Below are positions 1 through 6,925 of a stretch of 19,045 bases of DNA, in pieces. The stretch lies in the NCBI GenBank assembly GCA_002337215.1, contig DDFO01000058.1:62733-81777 (forward strand), read 5' to 3'. The notes beneath the pieces were generated by a model. It was not told the DNA's origin and made no database searches. It was given only the letters and a program-made list of their open reading frames with translations. Made by a program: the position numbers and the translations under genes. The number at the start of each line of letters is the position of its first letter. Within the stretch, counting starts at the first letter, position 1. This stretch comes from Phycisphaerales bacterium UBA1926. GTDB taxonomy: Bacteria; Planctomycetota; Phycisphaerae; Phycisphaerales; UBA1924.

Positions 1-106
1 CCGTCGGCGGGGTTGGGATGATACGGCGTCGAGACCATCACGTTGGGCTTTCGCCGGGTTTACACTCCGCGTCATCCCGAGTACGGCTCAGCACGGAGGC
101 GAGATC

Positions 107-991
107 ATGGCGACCATGGCAAAGCGTAAAAACAAGAACAAGAAGCCCAAGAAAACCCGTCCCATCGTCAATGCCGCCACGAACAGCCGGCACGAGCTGT
201 ATCAGGCGTCTGTCCAGAACGTCGAGGCGGAGATCGATTTTGTGGACGCGACCTTCCGGGAACTGCGGGGTCGGGACGCCGTCCGCCTCCGCGAGGACTT
301 CTGCGGGACCGGCAACACATCCTGCGAGTGGGTCCGGCGTCGGGCGTCGAATCTCGCGTTCGGGCTCGATATCGACGCCGAGACGCTCGCGTGGGGTGCC
401 GAGCACATGCTGGGTGGGCTCGATCCCGAGCAGCGGGAGCGGGTCGTCCTCCACGAGCGAAACGTGCTCGACCCGGGCGACGCGATCGGCATGGACGCGA
501 TCCTTGCGATGAACTTCTCGTACTGGCTCTTCAAGACAAGGACCGAAATGGTGACCTACTTCAGGTCCGTGTTCAGCAGTCTCGGCGACGATGGGATATT
601 TTTCCAGGACTTCTACGGCGGGTCGGAGACGATGGAAGAGCGCACCGATGAACGCGTGTGCGAGCTGCCGAACGGCGGGCGATTTACCTATGTCTGGGAC
701 CAGCACCGCTTCAAGCCCGTCACGGGCGAGGTCGAGTGCCGGATCCACTTCAAGTTCAAAGACACGTCGAAGATGGAGAACGCGTTCGTCTACCACTGGC
801 GTCTCTGGACGCTGCCCGAGATCCAGGAGATGCTCGCCGAGGCGGGCTTCGGTCGGACGACGGTCTACTGGGAAGGCGACGAGCTCGACGACGACGGCGA
901 GGCGACCGGCGAGGGCAACGGCGTGTACACACCGGAAGCCGAGGGCGAGGCGGATCCCGCGTTCATCTGCTACATCGTCAGCGAGAAATAG
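107..991 (+). CDS. Class I SAM-dependent methyltransferase
   Basis: Predicted 294-residue cytoplasmic methyltransferase with a Rossmann-type SAM-binding fold; the substrate cannot be told from sequence. The first 20 residues are very Lys-rich and probably disordered or nucleic-acid binding. The glycine-rich SAM loop (motif I) is EDFCGTG at residues 63-69. The acidic residue ending strand 2 lies in GLDID (86-90), and NFSYW (136-140) matches the motif IV region of this family. The start is supported by GGAGG at 95-99, seven bases upstream of the ATG. It ends with TAG three bases before the stop of the convergent PEP-CTERM gene, and no terminator is visible between them. The class assignment is firm. 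An RNA or protein target is only a guess from the basic tail. Confidence 0.85.
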   Translation: MATMAKRKNKNKKPKKTRPIVNAATNSRHELYQASVQNVEAEIDFVDATFRELRGRDAVRLREDFCGTGNTSCEWVRRRASNLAFGLDIDAETLAWGAEHMLGGLDPEQRERVVLHERNVLDPGDAIGMDAILAMNFSYWLFKTRTEMVTYFRSVFSSLGDDGIFFQDFYGGSETMEERTDERVCELPNGGRFTYVWDQHRFKPVTGEVECRIHFKFKDTSKMENAFVYHWRLWTLPEIQEMLAEAGFGRTTVYWEGDELDDDGEATGEGNGVYTPEAEGEADPAFICYIVSEK

Positions 992-994
992 GGC

Positions 995-1798
995 TCATCG
1001 GCGCCGTCGGCCGAACGCGAGCCCGAAACCCAAGGCGGCGGTCATGCCGGTCCCCGCGCCGGGGATCAGGTCGACACGCCCCGAGATCACGGCGCTGTCG
1101 CCTGCTGTGATCTCGACCTGGAAGCCCCACAGGAACACGCCCCAGAATGCCTCTGGATCCGCGGCGTTGAGCGGCGTGACGCCGACATGGTGCGAAACCA
1201 GACCGCTCTCGAGTTGCTCGCCGGGCCCGAGATCCGTGGACAGGGACCCGACGGATGCACCGATGATCTCGTTCCCGTCGCCGAGGCCCGCGGAGTTGAG
1301 CCCGCCGAGCCCGGTGTACGCGAGGGCCCCGTTGCCGGCGCCGCCGACGCCAGCGAGCCCGTCGCCGCCGCTGCGCGAGGTCCCGTCGATGCTCCGCACC
1401 GAGACCGAGGAATTGAAGAGGGTGTCCCCTTCGCCCGGCGCGAGCGGCCCCAGCACCAGTGACGACGAGATGAGCAGCGATTGATCGGTGAAGTTCTCGA
1501 CGCGGATCGCGAACTCGGACCAGGGATCGAGGTCGTAAGAGAACGAAGTCAGCGTGAGGCGAGCGAACTCGATTTCTTCGAAGGTGATCGGATCGAAGGT
1601 GAAGAACGACTGACTCAGCCCCGGCGGGGAGCCCGCTTTGTTACCAAGCGCCCACTGTCCGCTCCGGAAGTCGGTCGCGCCCCCGGCTCTCGCGCTCGAC
1701 ACTGCCTCAAGCGTCGGGGCGAGCATCTGGGCTCGCGCACCGAACGTGAACAGCATGAACGCGCACAACGCGACAAATGTCTTCTTCTTCCCTTGCAT
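995..1798 (-). CDS. Secreted PEP-CTERM-like protein
   Basis: Predicted exported protein of 267 residues with no recognisable enzymatic domain. The N-terminus MQGKKKTFVALCAFMLFTFG has a basic n-region and hydrophobic core, with likely signal-peptidase cleavage after ARA (about residue 23). The body is rich in Gly, Ser and Leu, as in surface adhesin-like planctomycete proteins. The C-terminus has the tripartite sorting form: a short Pro motif (IPGAG), a hydrophobic stretch, then FGRRRR and stop. In this family the tail is recognised by exosortase/archaeosortase-type enzymes. The open frame extends 28 codons further upstream, but GGGGAAG just before the ATG at 1798 and the signal peptide fix this start. 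The motif reads IP-G-A-G rather than classic V-PEP, as is common in this phylum. Confidence 0.8.
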   Translation of the reverse strand: MQGKKKTFVALCAFMLFTFGARAQMLAPTLEAVSSARAGGATDFRSGQWALGNKAGSPPGLSQSFFTFDPITFEEIEFARLTLTSFSYDLDPWSEFAIRVENFTDQSLLISSSLVLGPLAPGEGDTLFNSSVSVRSIDGTSRSGGDGLAGVGGAGNGALAYTGLGGLNSAGLGDGNEIIGASVGSLSTDLGPGEQLESGLVSHHVGVTPLNAADPEAFWGVFLWGFQVEITAGDSAVISGRVDLIPGAGTGMTAALGFGLAFGRRRR

Positions 1799-1821
1799 GT
1801 TCTTCCCCGATGAAGTTCTCG

Positions 1822-1857
1822 AACGAGCCACGAATCCGGATGACTCGTTCCGGATGC
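1822..1857 (-). promoter_or_regulatory. Repeat cluster upstream of PEP-CTERM gene (candidate operator)
   Basis: Two overlapping symmetries lie 24-59 bases upstream of the PEP-CTERM start at 1798. One is a direct repeat of TCCGGATG (1836-1843 and 1850-1857, 14 bp period). The other is a 7-bp inverted repeat, GAACGAG (1822-1828) with CTCGTTC (1845-1851). This placement suits a repressor or activator site, but no regulator can be named and no -10/-35 pair is convincing. Confidence 0.35.
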
Positions 1858-2001
1858 GATCTTCGCAAGATACCAGAGGCATGCGCCAGCCTCCACCTCC
1901 GTGTTATCGGCACCCCGACTCTGGGGTCTTCAAGAGACCCGCCGCACGACTGCCGAGCATCACGAGCCCCGTGAACACGCTCGCATTCCTACCATGCTGC
2001 C

Positions 2002-3069
2002 ATGCGCGGCGTGCTTGAAATACCTGAATCGCTTCTCCCGATCAACGAGGCGATCATCGCCGGGCTCGAGCGCGTCGAGGCGTGCTTCGATCGCCAACTC
2101 GAGACCGACATCCCGCCGGTCGCCGAGCTCTGCCGCCACATCGAGCGGTACCGGGGAAAGATGCTCCGTCCCACACTGGTGCTGCTCACGGGGCTCGCCG
2201 CCCATCCCGAGGCCGCGGGTCGGCTCTCGTCGGGGGATGGTCTCGCCGGACTCTGGAGCGACGAGCACATCGGGCTCGGGGCCGTCGTGGAGATGGTCCA
2301 CATGGCGACATTGGTCCATGATGATGTCCTCGACGACGCCGAGATCAGGCGGCGGGGGCAGACCGTCAACGCGTTGCGGGGCAACGAGGCCGCGGTGATC
2401 CTGGGCGATTACCTCCTCGCGTCCGCGTACCACCTGTGCTCATCGGTGGAGAGCCGGCAGGCCGCGCTCGCCGTCGGTGATACCGCGATGACGATGGCGT
2501 CCGGGGAGTTGCTCCAGCTCCATCATCGCGAGGATCTCTCGCTCGATGAGCCGACCTACTACGAGATCGTGGACCGAAAGACGGGCGCCCTGATCGGGCT
2601 TTCCTGCTCGCTCGGCGCGGCCGCGAGCGGGGCGGACGACGCGACCGTCGATGCGCTCAAGCGTTTCGGCCGGGACATGGGCATCGCCTTCCAGATCAAA
2701 GACGATCTGCTCGACCTCATGGGCGAGGAGACGATCATCGGCAAGTCCGTCCGGCGCGACCTCGCCAAGGGCAAACTCACACTCCCGCTCATCCACGCCT
2801 TCAACGCCGCGAGCCCCGATGTCCGGGGCAGGCTGCTCCGCGAGGTGAAGAACCTGGGCGAGGCGGAGGGGGCCGAAAGCCCGGCCGCCAGCGCCGCGGT
2901 CGATCAACTCGTCGCGACGATGCGCGACCTGGGCTCGATCGACTACGCCAAGGCGAGCGCCGAGAAGATCGTCGAGCGGGCGAAGGCCTCGCTGGGCGTG
3001 CTCCCCGCGAGCCCGGTGCGGGATTTCATCGAGTTCAGCGCCGACGCGGTGATCGACCGGCGGTTCTGA
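2002..3069 (+). CDS. Polyprenyl diphosphate synthase (trans-isoprenyl chain elongation)
   Basis: Predicted 355-residue all-helical synthase condensing isopentenyl diphosphate onto allylic diphosphates to make a long prenyl chain. GKMLRP (52-57) is the diphosphate-binding Lys/Arg region. The first Asp-rich motif is DDVLD (107-111), followed by RRRGQ. The second is DDLLD (234-238), followed by KGKLTLPLI. DDxxD without a two-residue insertion in the first motif, MVHMATLVHDDV before it, and the length favour an octaprenyl/heptaprenyl-type enzyme (IspB/HepT-like) over farnesyl synthase; the chain length is not readable. The start lies just after CTGCC and has no strong ribosome binding site. tyrS follows after 56 bases, so the two are probably cotranscribed. 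A menaquinone side-chain role fits the mqnE gene in this window but is inference. Confidence 0.88.
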   Translation: MRGVLEIPESLLPINEAIIAGLERVEACFDRQLETDIPPVAELCRHIERYRGKMLRPTLVLLTGLAAHPEAAGRLSSGDGLAGLWSDEHIGLGAVVEMVHMATLVHDDVLDDAEIRRRGQTVNALRGNEAAVILGDYLLASAYHLCSSVESRQAALAVGDTAMTMASGELLQLHHREDLSLDEPTYYEIVDRKTGALIGLSCSLGAAASGADDATVDALKRFGRDMGIAFQIKDDLLDLMGEETIIGKSVRRDLAKGKLTLPLIHAFNAASPDVRGRLLREVKNLGEAEGAESPAASAAVDQLVATMRDLGSIDYAKASAEKIVERAKASLGVLPASPVRDFIEFSADAVIDRRF

Positions 3070-3125
3070 GCCGCGGGTGCTGAACGGGGCCCGAGCCGGG
3101 GGCGGCACGCATAACCTTGCGGGCC

Positions 3126-4520
3126 ATGACAACGACCTCTTCAACGCCAGCCGTGACCGACCTGATCGCCGAACTGCAGTGGCGGGGGCTGCTCCACCAG
3201 TGCACCGACGAGGCTGGTCTGCGCGAGCACCTCGCCGATCCCGCGAACGCATCCCGCAAGATCTATTCGGGATTCGACCCCACGGCCCCCAGCCTGACGA
3301 TCGGCAACCTCGTCCCGATCATGCTTCTCGCCCACGTCAAGCGGGCGGGGCACGTCGCTGTCGCGCTCCAGGGGGGCGGAACGGGCCTGATCGGGGATCC
3401 CTCGGGCAAGTCCGCCGAGCGGCAGTTGAACACCGCCGACACCGTCGCGGCGAACGTCGAGGCCCAGCGCCCGATCTTCGACGCGGTCCTCGGGAATGTC
3501 GAAGGCCATCCCCACGCGATCGCCAACAACCTCGACTGGCTGGGCGGGCTTGGCTACATCGAGGCCCTCCGCGACATCGGCAAGCACTTCAGCGTCAACA
3601 TGATGATGCAGAAGGAATCGGTGAAGGCACGCCTCGAGAACCGCGAGCAGGGGATCTCGTACACAGAGTTCTCCTACATGATCCTGCAGGCGTACGACTT
3701 CGCGCATCTGTACGAGCATGAGGGCATCACCGTGCAGATCGGCGGGAGCGATCAGTACGGGAACATCGTGGCGGGGACGGATCTGATAAGACGAAAGACT
3801 GCAGAGGATAAGTTCTTCGCCGCGAAGCAGGAACAAAGCAAAGAGGCCGGTGAAGTCGTCAGTTTCTCCGGCTCTGACTACGAACGTCTCGCTTTCGGCA
3901 TCACAGCCCCCCTCGTCACGAAGGCCGACGGCACCAAGTTCGGCAAAACAGAATCCGGCGCCGTTTGGCTCACCGCCGACAAAACCAGCCCCTACGCCTA
4001 CTACCAGTTCTGGCTCAACGCCACCGACGACGACGCGACAAACTGGATCAAGATCTTTACGTTCCTCACCCAGGACGAGATCGAATCGCTCATCGCTCGC
4101 CACGCCGAGAACCCGGGCATGCGCGAACTGCAACGCACGCTCGCCCAGCACGCGACGACCATCCTGCACGGCGAGGAGGCGATGCACCGCGCCGAGTCGG
4201 CGGGCAAGGCGCTGTTCAGCGGCGAGATCGCGGATCTCGACGAGCCGACACTGCTCGAAGTGCTCGCGGATGTGCCCTCGAGCGATCACCCGAAGGCCGA
4301 CCTCGCGGGTGATGGACTGGACCCGATCGAACTGCTCAAGCGGGCGAGCCTCGCGAGTTCGAACCGCGAGGCCCGCGAGTTTCTGGGCAACGGCTCCGTC
4401 TCGATCAACGGCGCGAAGATCGACGGTGATACGCGGATCACCGAATCCCACCTCCTGCACGGCTCATTGATCGCTGTGCGCCGTGGCAAGAAAAAATGGC
4501 ACCTGACAAGATGGAAGTGA
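3126..4520 (+). CDS. tyrS: Tyrosyl-tRNA synthetase
   Basis: Class Ic synthetase of 464 residues that activates Tyr and charges tRNA-Tyr. It aligns through its length with E. coli-type TyrRS. YSGFDPTAPS (47-56) leads into the HIGH-equivalent, GGGTGLIGDPSGKS follows, and IGGSDQYGNI (205-214) binds tyrosine. KFGKT (271-275) is the usual KMSKS replacement. A C-terminal S4 RNA-binding domain starts near EAREFLGNGS and the protein ends in RRGKKKWHLTRWK. The HIGH motif reads TIGN (58-61), so the first His is Thr. There is a hydrophilic insertion of about 27 residues (about 224-256) between DLIRR and the strand before KFGKT, with more AT-rich codons than its surroundings. ATG at 3126 was chosen over an in-frame TTG three codons upstream because homology starts there. 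Function is very likely intact given the other motifs. Confidence 0.95.
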   Translation: MTTTSSTPAVTDLIAELQWRGLLHQCTDEAGLREHLADPANASRKIYSGFDPTAPSLTIGNLVPIMLLAHVKRAGHVAVALQGGGTGLIGDPSGKSAERQLNTADTVAANVEAQRPIFDAVLGNVEGHPHAIANNLDWLGGLGYIEALRDIGKHFSVNMMMQKESVKARLENREQGISYTEFSYMILQAYDFAHLYEHEGITVQIGGSDQYGNIVAGTDLIRRKTAEDKFFAAKQEQSKEAGEVVSFSGSDYERLAFGITAPLVTKADGTKFGKTESGAVWLTADKTSPYAYYQFWLNATDDDATNWIKIFTFLTQDEIESLIARHAENPGMRELQRTLAQHATTILHGEEAMHRAESAGKALFSGEIADLDEPTLLEVLADVPSSDHPKADLAGDGLDPIELLKRASLASSNREAREFLGNGSVSINGAKIDGDTRITESHLLHGSLIAVRRGKKKWHLTRWK

Positions 4521-4757
4521 CAGCACGCCCCGAAACCGGGCCTGTCGCGGCCGAGTGTGAAGCGTTCAACTGATCGCGCCGAGCGAATTTTCTTGCTTTC
4601 GAGCGGGATTTCTGGAAGATACGAAGTGGCGATTCCCGTGGGGGGAACGCCGCCGCGGGAGTTCTTCGCGCGGCGTTCCGAGCCGTGGCATCACGACGAG
4701 CCGCCGCTCAGTGAGAAAACCCGGCATGACATCTGCCATCCACGGAAAGGGGGCAAC
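4521..4757 (+). promoter_or_regulatory. Intergenic leader before CBS-domain gene
   Basis: A 237-base gap between tyrS and the CBS gene. An open frame runs through part of it into the CBS gene, but its residues show no domain. A weak promoter-like pair, TTGCTT (4593-4598) and AAGATA (4616-4621), has a 17-base spacer. The strong GGAAAGGGGG ribosome binding site at 4744-4753 marks translation start at 4758. No terminator is clear after tyrS, so readthrough is possible. Confidence 0.25.
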
Positions 4758-5204
4758 ATGTTTCTGGTTTCCCAGTTGATCGCTCGCAAGCACGAGGCCG
4801 GCACGCGGACCGTTGAGACCGTCTCGCCCGACACGACGGTGCTCGACGCGGCCAAGATTATGAACGACCAGCACATCGGCTCGCTCGTCGTGGTCGGGCA
4901 GGAGGGCGGGCTTGTCGGGATTGTCACCGAGCGTGACTTCCTCCGCCGCGTCATCGCCGATGGGCGGAACCCCGCCGAAACCCGCGTCAGCGAGATCATG
5001 ACCCGTTCGATCCTGACGTGCACGCCCGATACCCGTCTCGACGAAGTCCGCAACACGATGCGCGAACGCCGGGTGCGGCACATGCCGATCATCGAGTGTG
5101 ATCGTCTCGTCGGGATGATCTCGATCGGCGATCTCAACTTCGCCGAGTCGCGGGCCCTCAACGAGCAGGTCGAGCAGCTCGAGATGTACATCCGCACGGC
5201 CTGA
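4758..5204 (+). CDS. Tandem CBS-domain protein
   Basis: Stand-alone Bateman module of 148 residues, probably cytosolic and sensing an adenine nucleotide or related ligand. CBS1 spans about residues 7-66 (TVSPDTTVLDAAKIM, then GLVGIVTERDFLRRV). CBS2 spans about 76-135 (VSEIMTRSILTCTPDTRLDEV, then RLVGMISIGDLNFAE). The G-h-h-T/S-x-x-D signature for ribose/phosphate contact is present in both (GIVTERD and GMISIGD). A short acidic helix ends the protein. The start at MFLVSQL is set by the adjacent strong ribosome binding site and by CBS1 beginning there; longer in-frame versions are unlikely. The gene is followed by a strong terminator. Such proteins occur widely, and the partner here is unknown. 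Confidence 0.88.
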   Translation: MFLVSQLIARKHEAGTRTVETVSPDTTVLDAAKIMNDQHIGSLVVVGQEGGLVGIVTERDFLRRVIADGRNPAETRVSEIMTRSILTCTPDTRLDEVRNTMRERRVRHMPIIECDRLVGMISIGDLNFAESRALNEQVEQLEMYIRTA

Positions 5205-5244
5205 GCACGCGGCTCACGCCGGAGATAACACAATCGATTCTCTC

Positions 5245-5275
5245 AGCACGGCCGACACGGCCGTGTTTTCATTTC
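5245..5275 (+). terminator. Rho-independent terminator of the CBS gene
   Basis: CACGGCC (5247-5253), loop GACAC, GGCCGTG (5259-5265), then TTTTCATTT. It is a perfect 7-bp GC-rich stem that two outer pairs can extend. The T-run is only on the + strand, so it serves the CBS transcript and not the converging gene. Confidence 0.85.
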
Positions 5276-5292
5276 GCACTCGGCACGAGAAT

Positions 5293-6279
5293 TCACACGC
5301 CGGGCTGCGCCGCCGCCCGCGCGATCGTCTGCGGTGATTCGGGTTCACCTGTCCTCGAACTCAGCAGCACGGCCTCCGCGGTTGAGAGCAGGCCCACCCA
5401 GTCCGTCGCGGGCTCGCCCGCGTGCGATCCATCGATCGCTCCGCGCACCGCATCGGCGACGACGCCCTCGAACCCCGCGTTCGGGCCGTCCGTCCGTGAG
5501 GAATCCTGCTTCTTCCCCTCGGCGTCCACCCAGTCGAACCCGCTCGGGCGCACCGTAAACCGTCCGCTCGCCCCGCTCAGCGTGATCCGCCATCCCCAGG
5601 GTGCCCGGTCCGAGATCAGCAGTTGCCCGCAACGCCCGTCGGCGAAACGGAGCAACGCCGCGGCGCTGCCCTCCAACTCGCTGAGCCGCTTGGTGGGTCG
5701 TGCCGCCGCGGCGTCCACGAGTTCCGGCTGTCCGACAAGCGTCTGGACGGTGTCGAGCGCACCGAGCATCGCCGCGGCCGCGCCGCCCACGCCCGGCGGT
5801 GCGAACGACTCGATCGTGATGAGGTTTGCCTGGCCGAAGTCGCTGAACGCGTCCTCGGCGGCGCGGAAACTCGGCTGCCGGCGGACACGGGGAACAAGAC
5901 GAATTCCCGCCGCGGGGCTTGTGCCACCGGTCTCTTTGAAGAGCCCGCTTTCACCCGCCTGGATCAACCCGGTCGCTGGGGAGACAGTCGTGAGCACCGC
6001 GGTGCCCGACGCTCGGAGTTCCGCCAGGGTCCGCCCATCGAGCGAGCCGGTCTCGCTGTCCGGGAACGCCGCGATCAGCACCATGCTCGGCTTCTCGGCC
6101 ATCACCGTCGCCCGGAGATCGTCAAACACGCGGACATCGTCGTCGTTGAGAGACTCGCGGACCGCCTCGGGATTCGGCCCCCCCGCGGCGACAAGCGTCG
6201 CGCCCGCGTCGCGGACGATCGCCGCGAGCCGGCTCGCCGCGGATCCCCCAGCCCAGATGATCGCATCGCTCGCGCCCAT
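5293..6279 (-). CDS. Degenerate Gfo/Idh/MocA-like protein
   Basis: Predicted 328-residue soluble protein with the outline of the Gfo/Idh/MocA oxidoreductases. It has an N-terminal Rossmann-like half (DAIIWAGGSAASRLAAI, then AEKPSMVLIAAFPD at about 61-74) and a C-terminal beta-rich half (WRITLSGASGRFTV at about 230-243, then STAEAVLLSSRTGEP near the end). The usual GxGxxG is replaced by WAGGSAASRL. The Glu-Lys-Pro motif that supplies the catalytic Lys is not seen where it should be (SGTAVLTTVSP at 91-101). NAD(P) binding and catalysis are therefore doubtful. The start at 6279 has GGAAGG 11 bases upstream. It is divergent from rnpB with a 63-base gap. The family call rests on motif layout and needs profile confirmation. 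Confidence 0.65.
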   Translation of the reverse strand: MGASDAIIWAGGSAASRLAAIVRDAGATLVAAGGPNPEAVRESLNDDDVRVFDDLRATVMAEKPSMVLIAAFPDSETGSLDGRTLAELRASGTAVLTTVSPATGLIQAGESGLFKETGGTSPAAGIRLVPRVRRQPSFRAAEDAFSDFGQANLITIESFAPPGVGGAAAAMLGALDTVQTLVGQPELVDAAAARPTKRLSELEGSAAALLRFADGRCGQLLISDRAPWGWRITLSGASGRFTVRPSGFDWVDAEGKKQDSSRTDGPNAGFEGVVADAVRGAIDGSHAGEPATDWVGLLSTAEAVLLSSRTGEPESPQTIARAAAQPGV

Positions 6280-6342
6280 GTCGACAGATTAGCCTTCCGC
6301 CCATCCGGCCGCATCGGGACCGAAGCCGGATAGACTTCTCCA

Positions 6343-6838
6343 AGCGCGGCAAGGCGGTCGCGTGCCGGCGTCCCCGCCTTCGGACCGGGGCGTCGCGCAT
6401 GAGGAAAGTCCGAGCACGGCAGGGCACGGTGGTGGGCAACACCCACCCGTCGGGTGTGGTCCCCGGCGAGCGGTAGATCCCCGCAAGGTTCGTCCTGCGG
6501 GGGGCGTGAAGAAACCAGACCGCCGATGGCCAGGGCCAGTTCTTCGGAGCGGGCATTGGCACAGGCAAGGGTGAGACGGTGCGGTAAGAGCGCACCGGTC
6601 CGGTGGCGACACCGGGCGACCAGGACTCCACACCGCGTGCAAGCTCAAGCAGGCGCCAGGCCGGCCCGGTCAATGGCGTCGGGTAGAGTGCTGAGGGGAA
6701 ACCCTCCAGTCCGTCGGCAACGGCGGACGCAGAGAAATGACCGCCCACCGGTGGTGCCGCATTCAGAGCCCCCGTCAATGCAACGGGTGCGGATCAACGC
6801 GACCGGGGACAGAACTCGGCTTACCAGCCGCGCGACCA
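6343..6838 (+). ncRNA. rnpB: RNase P RNA, bacterial type A
   Basis: Catalytic RNA that trims 5' leaders from pre-tRNAs. Conserved blocks are present in order: GAGGAAAGTCCGAGC (6401-6415), CAGACCGCCGATGGCC (about 6517-6533), GGTAAGAGCGCACC (6583-6596), AGAGAAATGACCGCC (6731-6745) and ACAGAACTCGGCTTA (6809-6823). P1 is GCGCGGC (6344-6350) with GCCGCGC (6827-6833). P2 is GGCGGTC (6353-6359) with GACCGCC (6739-6745). P4 contains CCGAG paired with CTCGG, a compensated change from the E. coli CCGGG/CCCGG. At about 490 nt it is roughly 110 longer than E. coli. About 60 of the extra bases lie between the P2 and P4 3' strands (6746-6808) and can fold into their own arm. Another GC-rich hairpin lies near 6478-6502. 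The ends are set by P1 and are approximate. TAGACT at 6331-6336 could be a -10 box. Confidence 0.95.
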
Positions 6839-6842
6839 CAGA

Positions 6843-6881
6843 CATGGGCCCTCGCGAGAGCGGGGGCCCATGGCCGTTTTT
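6843..6881 (+). terminator. Terminator of rnpB
   Basis: CATGGGCCC (6843-6851) pairs perfectly with GGGCCCATG (6864-6872) around a 12-base loop, and a run of five T starts at 6877. It lies just after the P1 3' strand of rnpB and before the converging truD stop. The opposite strand has no T-run after the stem. Confidence 0.8.
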
Positions 6882-6925
6882 GAACCGCGACCGACACTGC
6901 GCAGATGCTGCTCGGGGGCGATGAC

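Noticed and set aside
1..106. Promoter for the first gene
   Set aside because: TTGGGC (43-48) and TACACT (61-66) are only 12 bases apart, which is too close for a standard promoter.
1924..1940. Small hairpin GGGTCT-TCAAG-AGACCC before the polyprenyl synthase gene
   Set aside because: Six-pair stem without T-run or nearby symmetry; too little to call a regulatory element.
3141..4460. 439-residue - strand frame over tyrS
   Set aside because: Antisense of a clearly identified synthetase; no coherent domains.
4521..4550. Possible terminator after tyrS (GCCC/GGGC hairpin)
   Set aside because: Stem of only four pairs and no T-run.
6362..6924. Open frames in both strands across 6289-6924
   Set aside because: The region is RNase P RNA, shown by conserved blocks and pairings; the frames reflect high GC.
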